Below, one piece after another: positions 29,813 to 38,740 of a stretch of 64,000 bases of DNA; the first letter of the stretch is position 1; every line of letters begins with the position of its first letter. Source of the stretch: Trichomonas vaginalis G3 (taxonomy: Eukaryota; Parabasalia; Trichomonadida; Trichomonadidae); the NCBI RefSeq assembly GCF_026262505.1, contig NC_067204.1, positions 22,537,300-22,601,299 on the forward strand, given 5' to 3'. Under the pieces are notes generated by a model. It worked only from the letters and a program-made list of their open reading frames with translations, had not been told where the DNA came from and made no database searches. Position numbers and translations under genes: made by a program.

Positions 29813-31951
29813 TTATTTCATGCAATGTTTTATTTCTGTGCCGTCTTCAAGTATGCCCCAGTACTTACGCTTGGAGAGGACATGAACTTCGGTGAAAATT
29901 TTGTCCAATTTGAATTGACCCATCTTTTCACCGACCATTCCCATTTCAATGAGTTTGTTATACCCTTCTTCGTTCGTCATGAGTGCATCGATGTTCTCGT
30001 AGTATACCACAACTTTCGATTTGACCTCGGAGAAGAACTCATTGTAGTTGTCAAGGACTGCTTTTGCGAACTGAGGATAAGACCAATGTTCGACAATAGG
30101 TTTTACTGTGGTTACTAAGCCACCTTGACCTTGAGTAAATTCGTATTTCAAAACAAAAGGGGAGAACCTTTCAACAAAGTTGTCGACCTTCTCATAGTGT
30201 TTACTCTTCATCTCTTGAGGTTTCTTAATGGAATATCCCCATGTCGAATTCATAAGCAATTTGAGTGTCATTGCAAGTTTGGGGTTTGAAGCTTTCCTAA
30301 TATCATACAGTTGTTGTATGACTTTTCCAACTGTATAGTTCCTTCCTGGGAACTCACCATCTTCGTTTGGAATTCCAGTCGGGATATATTGGACGAACCT
30401 CATGTATGCAGCGTTAAGGTCGACATAGTATATCTTTTCGTTTGAGTCGAACTTGTCGCAACCAATGGGTCCAGTTCGTGGAAATTCAAGTGAGTCTCTT
30501 ATCTTCTGAGAAACTTCGCCTGCTATCTCATAAACATCGTCGAAGCAACCTGTTTCATATAAAACCTTCTGACCTAACTCCGATGCTCTCCAATACAATT
30601 TGACGTCAATTGGATGTCTCAATGGAAGTTTGTTTATAGCATCTTGAAGTTCTTGCAACCTCATTGGAAGTTCTTCTGGTTCAGGTTGGTATCCGAACAA
30701 TCCAACTCCTTTTGGAACAGTGTACTTCTTTTGTGCTATAACTTTGTCTGGAACAACTTTTGGTCTTGCTAACAATGAAAAGTTTGTTTCGTCTTTTGGT
30801 ACAAAAGTTTCTGTCAGCTTGTCATCTGGAATTGGTTCCAACAAACCTTTCTCGAAAAGAATGTTTACAGCTCTGACAATGTTGCACTTGCCTTTTCCGA
30901 ACAATGGGTTTGTAAGACTTTCGTTCAACATGAAGTGGTTGTGGACAATTGCAATCTTCAACCATGGTAAGTCTTTGTCAACAACATAGTCGTCATGTGA
31001 AGAACCTTTAGCTGTAGGTATGTTGACTCGGATATTGACATTTGCCAACGGTGCAATTTTTGCCAATTGACCTCTGAGAATGTACCTTGTCTTCACACAT
31101 GACTCAAGATACTTCATCTTCTCTTCTGTAACAAGACCAGAGTTCCTGAGACATGTAAGAATACAAGGTTCATTGACAATTGTTTCAATTGAATTGTAAA
31201 TTCCATACCTTGTCAAGTCAATGTCAGACTTATTTATGAACGGGAAGTATCCAGCATGTTGTCTGACTGCTTGAGGGTTAGGTTGGTACCATTCGAACTT
31301 CACGCTTACAATTCCTTCAATTGCATTCAAAATGTCTGAGTCGGAGTCAACCATTTGTTCTCTCTTTGTAGTCTTGAAAGCGTCAAGAAGCATTGCAGCT
31401 GTTGTGACATTGCCATGTGCATAGTAAATGTGACCATCCAAATCTGTTATGGTCAATCTGAGATTGTATCCTTTCTTATTTCCGTCTTGAATTGCAGCAA
31501 GTACTCCCATGAAGCCTTCTTTGTTCTTTCCATCGTCAAAGTTTACTGTAAAGGTTTGACCTGAACCAATTTTACTTCTAACTTCACGATACTTTTCATA
31601 TGTATATCTTGTTCTTTCCATGGGAGCATGACCATCCTCTGCACTACCTTTTTTCCTTCTCAAAGGATGCAATTGTTCGTCATGTTTCCAGTAGAATCTG
31701 GCAAAGCCGTCGTGTCCTTCAACTTGAGGTTCACTAACATCGAAAGGCATGTCCATAAGACGTTCTTCTTCTAACCTCTCTAATCTGTTTGGATAATTTG
31801 TGCGCGCTGTTTCCAAGTCCATTTCGTAGGTCAGACCAGCCAGTTTGTCATAAACTTTTATGGGTCTTCCCTTCCTATATTTAAAATTCTTTGAAACTCT
31901 CCAGCCATATCTTTCTAACTCTGCTTTTATTCTAGCAGACCTTCTATCCAT
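29813..31951 (-). CDS. Polinton protein-primed family B DNA polymerase
   Basis: 712 aa. Family B palm blocks are visible in order: a motif A-like YYVDLNAAYMRFVQYIPTGI (about residue 515), a motif B-like KLAMTLKLLMNSTWGYSI (about 560) and a motif C-position strand VVYYENIDALM (about 660), then KRKYWGI near the end. The N-terminal half is basic (RRSARIKAELERYGWRVSKN) and poorly characterised. Polintons replicate with this polymerase from a terminal protein. It is the longest open gene in the element and the best marker of family. It sits on the minus strand in the right half, opposite the helicase/capsid module. Confidence 0.85.
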   Translation of the reverse strand: MDRRSARIKAELERYGWRVSKNFKYRKGRPIKVYDKLAGLTYEMDLETARTNYPNRLERLEEERLMDMPFDVSEPQVEGHDGFARFYWKHDEQLHPLRRKKGSAEDGHAPMERTRYTYEKYREVRSKIGSGQTFTVNFDDGKNKEGFMGVLAAIQDGNKKGYNLRLTITDLDGHIYYAHGNVTTAAMLLDAFKTTKREQMVDSDSDILNAIEGIVSVKFEWYQPNPQAVRQHAGYFPFINKSDIDLTRYGIYNSIETIVNEPCILTCLRNSGLVTEEKMKYLESCVKTRYILRGQLAKIAPLANVNIRVNIPTAKGSSHDDYVVDKDLPWLKIAIVHNHFMLNESLTNPLFGKGKCNIVRAVNILFEKGLLEPIPDDKLTETFVPKDETNFSLLARPKVVPDKVIAQKKYTVPKGVGLFGYQPEPEELPMRLQELQDAINKLPLRHPIDVKLYWRASELGQKVLYETGCFDDVYEIAGEVSQKIRDSLEFPRTGPIGCDKFDSNEKIYYVDLNAAYMRFVQYIPTGIPNEDGEFPGRNYTVGKVIQQLYDIRKASNPKLAMTLKLLMNSTWGYSIKKPQEMKSKHYEKVDNFVERFSPFVLKYEFTQGQGGLVTTVKPIVEHWSYPQFAKAVLDNYNEFFSEVKSKVVVYYENIDALMTNEEGYNKLIEMGMVGEKMGQFKLDKIFTEVHVLSKRKYWGILEDGTEIKHCMK

Positions 31952-31999
31952 TCTATAGGGGGCATTTTTATAAAAATAAAAAATATTTTTTTCTTTACT

Positions 32000-32576
32000 T
32001 TACATAACCGCCTGCTGCCATAAGTCTTTGACGCCAACCCATACCAGCTAATGAAGGTTGACTTGGTTTAGTTTGGAAACTAACTTTGGTTTTGGTTTAT
32101 CTTCAGTTTTTGGCTCCTTCTTCTATCGGTTTTTCGTCACTTTTCGGTTCACCTGACTTTACTTCACTTGCAGGTATGGTTGTGTCGTCAACATCTTCAT
32201 AAATATCATATGCCATTTGTTTTTGTTTTCCTTTCAACTTTTTGTGTTTGTTGTAAAGTTTAGAATATTTCGACTCTAAGTCAATGAGATGTTCTATAAT
32301 GAACTGTTGGTCAGTGAAGTAAACTTTTCCATCTGTTGTCTCGAAAGCTCCTTCAGACTTCAATATTTTATTTGTGAGAGTCTGTTTCTTTTTTGAGATA
32401 CTAGCCGTTCCATTTCTATGAAAAGTGACTTTGTAGTTAGGGTTTGTATTTCCAGACCTGGCACTTTCTATTATTGAATTTTTCTCTTCATCTGTAAGTT
32501 CTTTGACGGGTTTTGACAATGGTTCTGAACTTTTTGTTTGTGGTGTCAAATCTACCGTTTCAACTTCTTCGGTCAT
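32000..32576 (-). pseudogene. Polinton Thr/Lys-rich protein, unknown (fossil)
   Basis: Starts MTEEVETVDLTPQTKSSEPL at 32576. A disordered N-terminus, a folded middle with ASISKKKQTLTNKILKSEGA, a coiled-coil part (HLIDLESKYSKLYNKHKKLK) and an acidic tail. No family is recognised. Broken near its end. Confidence 0.45.
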
Positions 32577-32595
32577 TTCATCTCAGTAAAAAATT

Positions 32596-32751
32596 TTAGT
32601 TTGGTTTGTTTTCAACTGGTTGTTTAGGTTTTTTAAGTCGGTCTAAAACTTCTTGAGGTATAGGAAGAACTTGACAAACACGTGGTTGTGTAACTGCTGG
32701 AAGTCGACAAATCCATCTTGAACCCATTTGTCTCAATGCTGTATTGTTCAT
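32596..32751 (-). CDS. Polinton 51-aa protein, unknown
   Basis: MNNTALRQMGSRWICRLPAV... ending KPVENKPN-like residues. The same sequence TTTTTTACTGAGATGAAATGA precedes this ATG and the one at 32576, which suggests a shared leader and supports both starts. Confidence 0.45.
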   Translation of the reverse strand: MNNTALRQMGSRWICRLPAVTQPRVCQVLPIPQEVLDRLKKPKQPVENKPN

Positions 32752-32770
32752 TTCATCTCAGTAAAAAAAT

Positions 32771-33173
32771 TTACATTCCCCACGTTTGAGGCGGTTGAGG
32801 TTGGTTGTTGTTTACCCACTGTTGTGCATGGTTATATCCTCTGTTAAAGAATCTTTCACCTTGGTCCATATAGTGTCCTGCTTGGTTATAGTAGTCATTT
32901 GCTTTGTTATATAGTAGTTTCCTGCTTCTCTTCCTACATTGTCCATCCATCCTTGAACTTTTCCTCTTGTTTCAGGATTTGGAATAAGATTTGTGCATCT
33001 CGTGCTACCTCCCAACCTTTCTGTACAGTTTGTATAATAGGTTGTGCTTTCTCTTTCAGTATACCTAATGTACTCAAAATCTTCCTTCCAATTCCAAATG
33101 CACCTCTGGCTATTGTTCCCACTGCGGGCAAAAATCTGGATGCAACTCCTGCTAATGCGCCAAATAAACCCAT
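32771..33173 (-). pseudogene. Polinton MGLFG amphipathic protein (fossil)
   Basis: Starts MGLFGALAGVASRFLPAVGT, a Gly-2 myristoylation-like start followed by an amphipathic, Gly/Ala-rich helix. The C-terminal side is Asn/Gln/Pro-rich. Resembles the 80-aa gene at 36297. The layout recalls membrane-active minor virion proteins such as adenovirus protein VI, an inference from composition only. Broken. Confidence 0.45.
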
Positions 33174-33190
33174 TTCTTATAGGGTAAAAA

Positions 33191-34150
33191 ATGACGAATC
33201 CAAACAAGGACCCCTATGTTTCTAAAGCGACAAAGAAAGCACTCATGATAAAAATCTTTAGTTCAACACCAAATGCTTGGTTTATGGATATCTTGGAAAA
33301 CATTCCGAGGTATAGAGAAGATGGACCACCATACTGGCTAATATTTGTCGGTCAAAACACAAGATACTGTGAAGCCATACCATTACAGTCCAAAAATATT
33401 TTAGAGATCTTAGCAGCTTTGACAATATTCGTTGACAAATACCATCCAACAAAACTGACATCTGACTGTGAAAGTTCTTTCAAATCAGACGATGTAAAAA
33501 ACTATCTGCGTTCAAAAAATGTAAACCAATATTTCATTGTCGACCAAAACCATTCTGCTCTTGGTGTCATTGACAGTTGTATAAAAATCTTAAGAGACTT
33601 AAACCAACCACAAGGTGGTGAAGCAAATGAAATGTCATATGACGACAAGTATAGACACTTCTCCATGGCAAAGATGAGACAAGTTTTAAATATTTACAAT
33701 AGCCGTAAACAAAAAGGTTTGGGAAACCACTCCCCCGAAGAAATGAAAAACAACCCTGACTTAGAGAAAGACTATATATTTAACAATTTAGTCAAAAGAG
33801 ACAAACAAGAAAGAATGCCGGGCTTCAAACTTAAGAAAGGCGACAAAGTAAAAATAGAAATACCTAAACGCGACCCATATGAAAATACTATTGACTATGA
33901 CAACAATGGGAACTCGACAGGTACTCACATTCGTGTTCGTAAAAATAGAAGAAAGTATACAAGAGAATATTATGAAGTTTTAGGCAAACATGGCAAAATG
34001 TACAGACTGCAAGCAGAAGATAAAACGACTATTGTCAGACCTCGTTTCAAACTTGTTCAAAGTTCAAGGTGGTATACTTTCAAAACAGTTCCTAACAAAT
34101 ATAAGACAACTCCTGACGAATATGCTAAAGAAGTTGAAAATGACGACTAA
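33191..34150 (+). CDS. Polinton retroviral-type integrase
   Basis: 319 aa. The rve core shows the spaced acidic residues in WFMDILEN, KLTSDCESSFKS and SALGVIDSC, with the intervening YFIVDQNHSALGV block typical of Polinton c-integrases. After it come NIYNSRKQKGLGNHSPEEM (the C-terminal 'YN...H...tP.e' block) and a basic SH3-like domain (KLKKGDKVKIEI). The enzyme joins element ends to target DNA and makes the 6-bp duplication seen here. Divergent from the MGLFG gene, with 17 bp between starts; its stop overlaps the stop of the convergent fibre-like gene. Confidence 0.85.
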   Translation: MTNPNKDPYVSKATKKALMIKIFSSTPNAWFMDILENIPRYREDGPPYWLIFVGQNTRYCEAIPLQSKNILEILAALTIFVDKYHPTKLTSDCESSFKSDDVKNYLRSKNVNQYFIVDQNHSALGVIDSCIKILRDLNQPQGGEANEMSYDDKYRHFSMAKMRQVLNIYNSRKQKGLGNHSPEEMKNNPDLEKDYIFNNLVKRDKQERMPGFKLKKGDKVKIEIPKRDPYENTIDYDNNGNSTGTHIRVRKNRRKYTREYYEVLGKHGKMYRLQAEDKTTIVRPRFKLVQSSRWYTFKTVPNKYKTTPDEYAKEVENDD

Positions 34151-35428
34151 GCATTTCTATACCATGCGTAAACTGTCATGTAAGGTGGCATGTAGTCTTT
34201 ACTTTGTCCCGTTGTTTGCGTATATCCTGAAACGCTATGTGTATGGCTTCCTCTCCCTGAGTGTCACTCCAGTAACAATTTATAGCAAACTTAACGTTGT
34301 CTTTAACATCATATCCTTTACCTTTTGTCATTCCTGACCAATCCCAATATCTATGCTTATGCCAACCTGCTTGAGATGTACTTAAATCTATGTAGTGACT
34401 GTGTGCAGGTAAATTTTCACCTGAAATCGTTTTACTTCCACCTTTCCTTTGAAGAGTTTGCACAATACAAAAACCTGTCGACTATTTGAGTCCAAGTTCC
34501 AAAACCAAGTACTACTTCTGGTCTGGTAGAGTTCATTGACGTATAAATAGAACCTATAGGATATACTGTTTGAAGTATTTCTGTCTTTAATGTTTGAAGC
34601 TCTGTTTTGTCTGCTTTTTTATATAACTTTTCTTCAAGTTCATTTACGTCAGAGATGCTATGTCTATGATATTTTTGTGGGTATGTTCCTTCTGTCCATG
34701 CGAAAATACGTTCTTTTGTTGCATCTACATATCCTTTTATCCATGTCGAGTCTGCTTTGTATTCCTTAACTCTGTAACACCTTTCTCAAGCTCTTTCAAC
34801 TGTTGTCCATCTTCCATTAAACCTCTGGTATGACTTGAAACCGTTTGTGTCAACATATCTACAGTTTCTTTGTCGGCTTTAAGGTCTAAACACCCTGAAA
34901 CCCATCCTGTATCGGCTTTTTTTTAAAATCTTTGAAGTCCGTCATGGTACCATTCAACCCTTTCTTTAATTTCATTGTCTTTTTCATCCACATATTCCTT
35001 ATCTGCTTCTTATCTAATGCACTAGCCACACATGCTAACTCATCGTACATATGTTTTATCTGCTTTCTTTTCAAACATCCTCTTTCGTTGCATATGTTGC
35101 ATCTGCTCTGTCATGTTCTTCTTGAAACTTTTTCAATGACATACTCTTTGTCAGCTTTGTTGTCAACATCTGCTTTCAAAAGAAGTTCTTTTATAGGCTT
35201 TCTCGTTTAAAGTTCCTTTTGTTGGATTTACACAGACAGTATGGTTCTTACTGTCTTGAAACAGAAACTCATCTGTCATTGGGTTTATCGTCAGTTTTAA
35301 GTTCCTTCTTTCAATGACTCAGATATCTTAGAATAGTTTGAAAAGTTTGTTGTGTTCTTATTTAGAGCTTGCAAAATGAGTTGTCGGTTGTGTTGTATTT
35401 CTCTCATAGACGCTGTTTCTTTCGACAT
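34147..35428 (-). pseudogene. Polinton fibre-like gene with phage tail-collar motifs (fossil)
   Basis: The 5' part near 35428 begins MSKETASMREIQHNRQLILQ, followed by repeated short helical segments with ADK-type motifs, as in trimeric fibres. Near the 3' end are the blocks YPIGSIYTSMNSTRPE, GFGTWTQI, ENLPAHSHYIDLSTSQAGWH, and finally MPPYMTVYAWYRNA. These four, in this order, are the classic tip of phage tail-fibre/short-tail-fibre (tail collar) proteins, where the H-x-H sites bind metal. The role would be receptor binding by a virion. Broken in several places. Confidence 0.65.
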
Positions 35429-35446
35429 TTTTATTCTAGATAAAAT

Positions 35447-36294
35447 ATGCTTTCAATAGAAAAGAAAATTCAAGAGTTGCTACAACTAAACCATTAGATG
35501 AACTTTTTACGAATGTCGGTCAAAAGTTTGAGACAGAGACCGTAAAGCATGAAGGCTATCGTTTTGACTACCCATTAAGATGGCTAAGAGACCCATCTGT
35601 CACAAAAGCTATTGGCTTTCGTAGAATGAAGTTCATTTCAGAAGCCATACATGGTTTCCCATTTACGGTCGCTTTTGAAATTCGATACTATAACAAAGAG
35701 AAACGTACGTATGAGAAATTTGAACAGGGAAAACTTTTACAAGTGAATTTGCTTGTAAACTTAGAAACAACTCTTCAAGCTTTTCAAGAAAAAATAAACG
35801 ATATCTATCTCGAATATGCAAAACAGTACAACATTGACGAAGGAGAGTACCATCTCGATATTATATATGACAGGAAAAATGCAACTGTTAAAATCAATAG
35901 AATAGAAGACCTTGGAGAAGACGTTTATATTTCTACAAAATATAACAACTTGGCATGGTATAGATTTTTGAGGATGTTAAATCAGCCTGCAGAATATCCA
36001 GTACACCCGGACTTTTATGAAGTCGAAAACCCTAATGGAACATATGAAAATGTTTTCGACTCAGATGCTATTATAGTTCATGCTTCATTTTCTGGTGCAC
36101 AAAACTCTTTTTTATGCTTGGCAAATGACTTTTACGAAAAACCTACAAAGCTATATGAACCACCGAGTGGAAGTATTTCAGACTTTCAAGTATGGTTTAC
36201 AACAGATGGAAGAAAGAGAATAGTTCCATTATACCATGCGTTTTACTTAGAACTTAGTTTCATATACAACTACTATCGAACGGTAAAAATATAA
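35447..36294 (+). pseudogene. Polinton beta-rich putative structural protein (fossil)
   Basis: Starts near 35447 and contains strand-rich sequence such as FPFTVAFEIRYYNKEKRTYE, DAIIVHASFSGAQNSFLCLA and RKRIVPLYHAFYLELSFIYN. The pattern suits a jelly-roll virion protein or fibre partner, and it lies back-to-back with the fibre-like gene (18 bp between starts). No family is recognised. Slightly broken. Confidence 0.45.
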
Positions 36295-36296
36295 TT

Positions 36297-36539
36297 TTAA
36301 TACGGTTGAGGTGTTGGATTTGGTTGCCAACTAGACTGTGGTGCAGGTTCAGGCTGTTGTATAACAGGAGCTTGCTCTTCTGGTTCAGGGTCTTTAGGTA
36401 TAATACCAACGAACTGACCTACTCTTTTGCCAATATTTTTGACTCCGTTCCAAATTCCTCTTCCGACAGATTTTATTCCATTCCATATACCTCTTCCAAC
36501 ATTTCGAAAGAAGTTTCCTATTCTTCCAAAGAAACCCAT
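36297..36539 (-). CDS. Polinton MGFFG amphipathic protein, 80 aa
   Basis: MGFFGRIGNFFRNVGRGIWN followed by two repeats of the pattern G(R/K)GIWNG(I/V)K, then VGQFVGIIPKDPEPEEQAP and a Pro/Gln tail. The Gly-2 start suggests N-myristoylation and the repeated cationic, aromatic helix looks membrane-active. Convergent with the beta-rich gene (2 bp apart). A role in entry or virion assembly is inferred from analogy with amphipathic minor virion proteins. Confidence 0.5.
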   Translation of the reverse strand: MGFFGRIGNFFRNVGRGIWNGIKSVGRGIWNGVKNIGKRVGQFVGIIPKDPEPEEQAPVIQQPEPAPQSSWQPNPTPQPY

Positions 36540-36557
36540 TTTACTATATGTAAAAAT

Positions 36558-36920
36558 CTAATGTCCACCTAGTCTCTTACGTTTCCTGTTGAGTTCCATA
36601 GCATTCTTTAACTGGAGCTCATACATTCTATTTCTCCTCTGGTAGAAAACATACTCTGGGTCAACTCCTGTGTTCGCGTCATCTGCATAGAGTTGTTTAT
36701 ATCCCACTTCAGGGTTTGTATAAAACTCTTTCCATCTCATATTTGCATACCATGGTGGCAAACCTAACGCAGCGTCATTTGACATGGCAGTTTGCATTTG
36801 TACATCTGTTGGCACTTGACCATAGTTTGCCATTGCAGTTTGTATTCTAACTTCATTTGGAATATTCTCTGGGTTTGGTTGTCCAGGTTGCTGTGCATTC
36901 GCTAAGTTCTGTGCGTCCAT
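36558..36920 (-). CDS. Polinton 120-aa protein, unknown
   Basis: Starts MDAQNLANAQQPGQPNPENI. An Asn/Gln/Pro-rich N-terminus, two similar blocks (VRIQTAMANYGQVP and VQMQTAMSNDAALG), an aromatic middle (LPPWYANMRWKEFYTNPEVG) and a basic C-terminus (NRKRKRLGGH). Tandem with the MGFFG gene, 18 bp apart. No family is recognised. Confidence 0.5.
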   Translation of the reverse strand: MDAQNLANAQQPGQPNPENIPNEVRIQTAMANYGQVPTDVQMQTAMSNDAALGLPPWYANMRWKEFYTNPEVGYKQLYADDANTGVDPEYVFYQRRNRMYELQLKNAMELNRKRKRLGGH

Positions 36921-36943
36921 TTAATATTAGATAAAAATATCTC

Positions 36944-37075
36944 TTACGAGTACATATGCTGAACATTTGCTGGCATTGGTTCATCTTCATATTCTCTATA
37001 TCTTTCTGCCACGTCAAATAAGTAAATGACACAATGGAAAAAACCTAAAACAAGTAGTCCTATTTCAAACCACAT
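36944..37075 (-). CDS. Polinton 43-aa single-span membrane peptide
   Basis: MWFEIGLLVLGFFHCVIYLF is one hydrophobic span; the rest is a short charged tail ending QHMYS. It overlaps the end of the methylase gene by 16 bp on the same strand. Its role is unknown. Confidence 0.4.
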   Translation of the reverse strand: MWFEIGLLVLGFFHCVIYLFDVAERYREYEDEPMPANVQHMYS

Positions 37076-37878
37076 TTACTTACCAATAAAATTTCTTTGT
37101 TATGACACTTTCTCCGGTTTATAGGACCTCTCTCATATTCTATCTTATCGTATCTAAACTCATAGTCATGTATGTCCTCTAACCATCTCATGACACTTTC
37201 CAAACCACTTTTATCGGATGTAAAGTAAAAGCATGGATGGTTATGTAAAACGTCTAAAGTTTCTAAAGAGTCTCTCAAAGTCCAGTCTACTTGGTATTGA
37301 AAATCCCATGTGTTATAGAACGGCGGGTCCACTATAAAGAAAACATTTTCCTTGTCTTTATATTTTTCATACAACTCTGTCCAATGACATCTCACAAACT
37401 CTATACCCTCAATATATTTTTCTATGTCCTCTTTGAAAACATTTGTATAGTTAAGATATAAAACTTTTGACATAAGTGTTTCAATGTCATGAACTCTTAT
37501 AGCACCACTATATAATAGTCTAGCAGATATACTATCCCAGTCAATATACTCTGCCTTTTTCAAAACCTCTCTGACAGTATTTTTCTTATCTAATGGTATA
37601 CGTTCCATCTTACCTATAGGTATCTTTTCTTTTAACTCTTTCAATATTTTGTTTGTGTCTGGTATATGTTTGAGACGGTTCATATAGTTGTCGAAGTCAT
37701 TGCATATAATCTTTGAGTCAGGAAATATTGTATGGCACAAATGGGATATATAGAAACTTCCACCGAACAAATCTACAAATGTTAGACCATTCGGTAGTTT
37801 CTTAAGTTCTCTCAATAGAATATCTTTACATCTACTCTTATTTCCAAAGAAGGGTAACGGTGGTTTTGTGAAATTCAT
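37060..37878 (-). CDS. Polinton Dam-like (D12 class) adenine-N6 DNA methyltransferase
   Basis: 272 aa from ATG 37878 (MNFTKPPLPFFGNKSRCKDI); the frame is also open into the end repeat, but the D12 family starts at this point. Motifs: PPLPFFGNKSRCKDILL (AdoMet-binding FxGxK block), FVDLFGGSFYIS, and the catalytic DPPF at about residue 190 (VDPPFYNTW). Transfers methyl from AdoMet to adenine N6. T. vaginalis is known to carry abundant 6mA and several Dam-like enzymes of Maverick type, so this fits. Last gene before the right end. Confidence 0.85.
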   Translation of the reverse strand: MNFTKPPLPFFGNKSRCKDILLRELKKLPNGLTFVDLFGGSFYISHLCHTIFPDSKIICNDFDNYMNRLKHIPDTNKILKELKEKIPIGKMERIPLDKKNTVREVLKKAEYIDWDSISARLLYSGAIRVHDIETLMSKVLYLNYTNVFKEDIEKYIEGIEFVRCHWTELYEKYKDKENVFFIVDPPFYNTWDFQYQVDWTLRDSLETLDVLHNHPCFYFTSDKSGLESVMRWLEDIHDYEFRYDKIEYERGPINRRKCHNKEILLVSKCGLK

Positions 37879-37931
37879 TTTATATTTAATAAAAATGTTT
37901 TTTTCCTGAAAAGTGACAGAAAAGTGACGGG

Positions 37932-37965
37932 GGGCTAGAGGGCACGAAGTGCCTGGAAGCCCCAT

Positions 37966-37994
<29 letters not shown>
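37932..37994 (-). repeat. Polinton right terminal inverted repeat
   Basis: On the minus strand: 25 A residues, GGCAATGGGGCTTCC, and the same hairpin core ending TCTAGCCC. Differs from the left repeat at three of 38 positions after the A run. Confidence 0.93.
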
Positions 37995-37998
<4 letters not shown>

Positions 37999-38000
37999 TG
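37995..38000. repeat. Polinton target-site duplication, right (TTAATG)
   Basis: Second copy of the six target bases. The assignment of the two T residues makes both A/T runs exactly 25 long. Confidence 0.88.
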
Positions 38001-38160
38001 TAAAGGCTTTTCATTTAATTTTAATAATTTTTTCACTTATGTAAAAAATCTAACAAAAAGAATTCGTATTTAAAATTAAATTTATAATGATTGCTTAACT
38101 TTTATTTGCTCAAACTGTGCTTCTTTTGTTTTAACAAAAGGTATTTTCCTGTCACTATAA
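38001..38160. repeat. Intergenic spacer copy 3, right part
   Basis: Continues the spacer interrupted at 14405. It matches 9695-9854 with the same end as copy A. Confidence 0.92.
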
Positions 38161-38740
38161 TTATAATATGCTACAAAATGAAAAACCACTTATTTCACTG
38201 GTATCTGCTCCATGAGAAATAAGAAGATCGACAATTTCTTTGTTTTGATTTTCTTTGGCAATATAAAGTGCTGTTCTTCCATCATTATTTTCTTCATCGA
38301 TATCTGCACCATATGAAATAAGAAGTTCAACTGCCTCTTTACAATTTTGTTCGGCTGCATTATAAAGAGCAGTCCTTCCATCATTATCTTCTTCATTGAT
38401 ATATGCGCCATGAGTGAGAATAAATTCGACTATTTCTGTCTTATTTTGCAACGCTGCAAGATGTAGAGGGGTTTCACCATCTATATTTTTTGCATTTATA
38501 TATACGCCATGGGAAAAAAGAAGTTCAGCAATATCTTTACTATTTTGTTCTGCTGCGAGATGAAGAGCTGTTTCTCCATCTATATTTGTTTGATTGACAT
38601 CTGCACCATGTGCAATAAGAATTTCAGCTATTTCTTTACAATTTAGTTCTGCTGCATTACAAAGAGCGGTTTCGCCATCTCCATCTTTCTCATTGATAAG
38701 TGCGCCATGAGAAATAAGAAGTTCGACCGTTTCTTTACTA

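Larger units (their letters stand above)
14406..37994. mobile_element. Polinton/Maverick element, 23.6 kb, complete but decayed
   Basis: Bounded by 63-bp terminal inverted repeats and a 6-bp duplication of the target TTAATG. Parts, left to right: a Gln-rich coiled-coil protein, acidic and other putative virion proteins, capsid-protein candidate, penton-like candidate, SF3-type helicase, packaging-type ATPase, several small genes, HNH-domain gene, family B DNA polymerase, MG-F-G protein, integrase, fibre-like gene, putative structural gene, second MG-F-G protein and Dam-like methylase. No adenovirus-type protease was recognised. The element is whole end to end, but many genes are interrupted; I estimate 15-25 breaks. 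The two end repeats differ at 3 of 38 positions beyond the A runs. It inserted after the ankyrin spacer had been duplicated, so it is younger than the array. Confidence 0.95.

Noticed and set aside
33191-34150. LTR retrotransposon or retrovirus origin for the integrase
   Set aside because: No reverse transcriptase, gag or LTRs are nearby; the gene sits among polymerase, ATPase and capsid-type genes inside Polinton ends.
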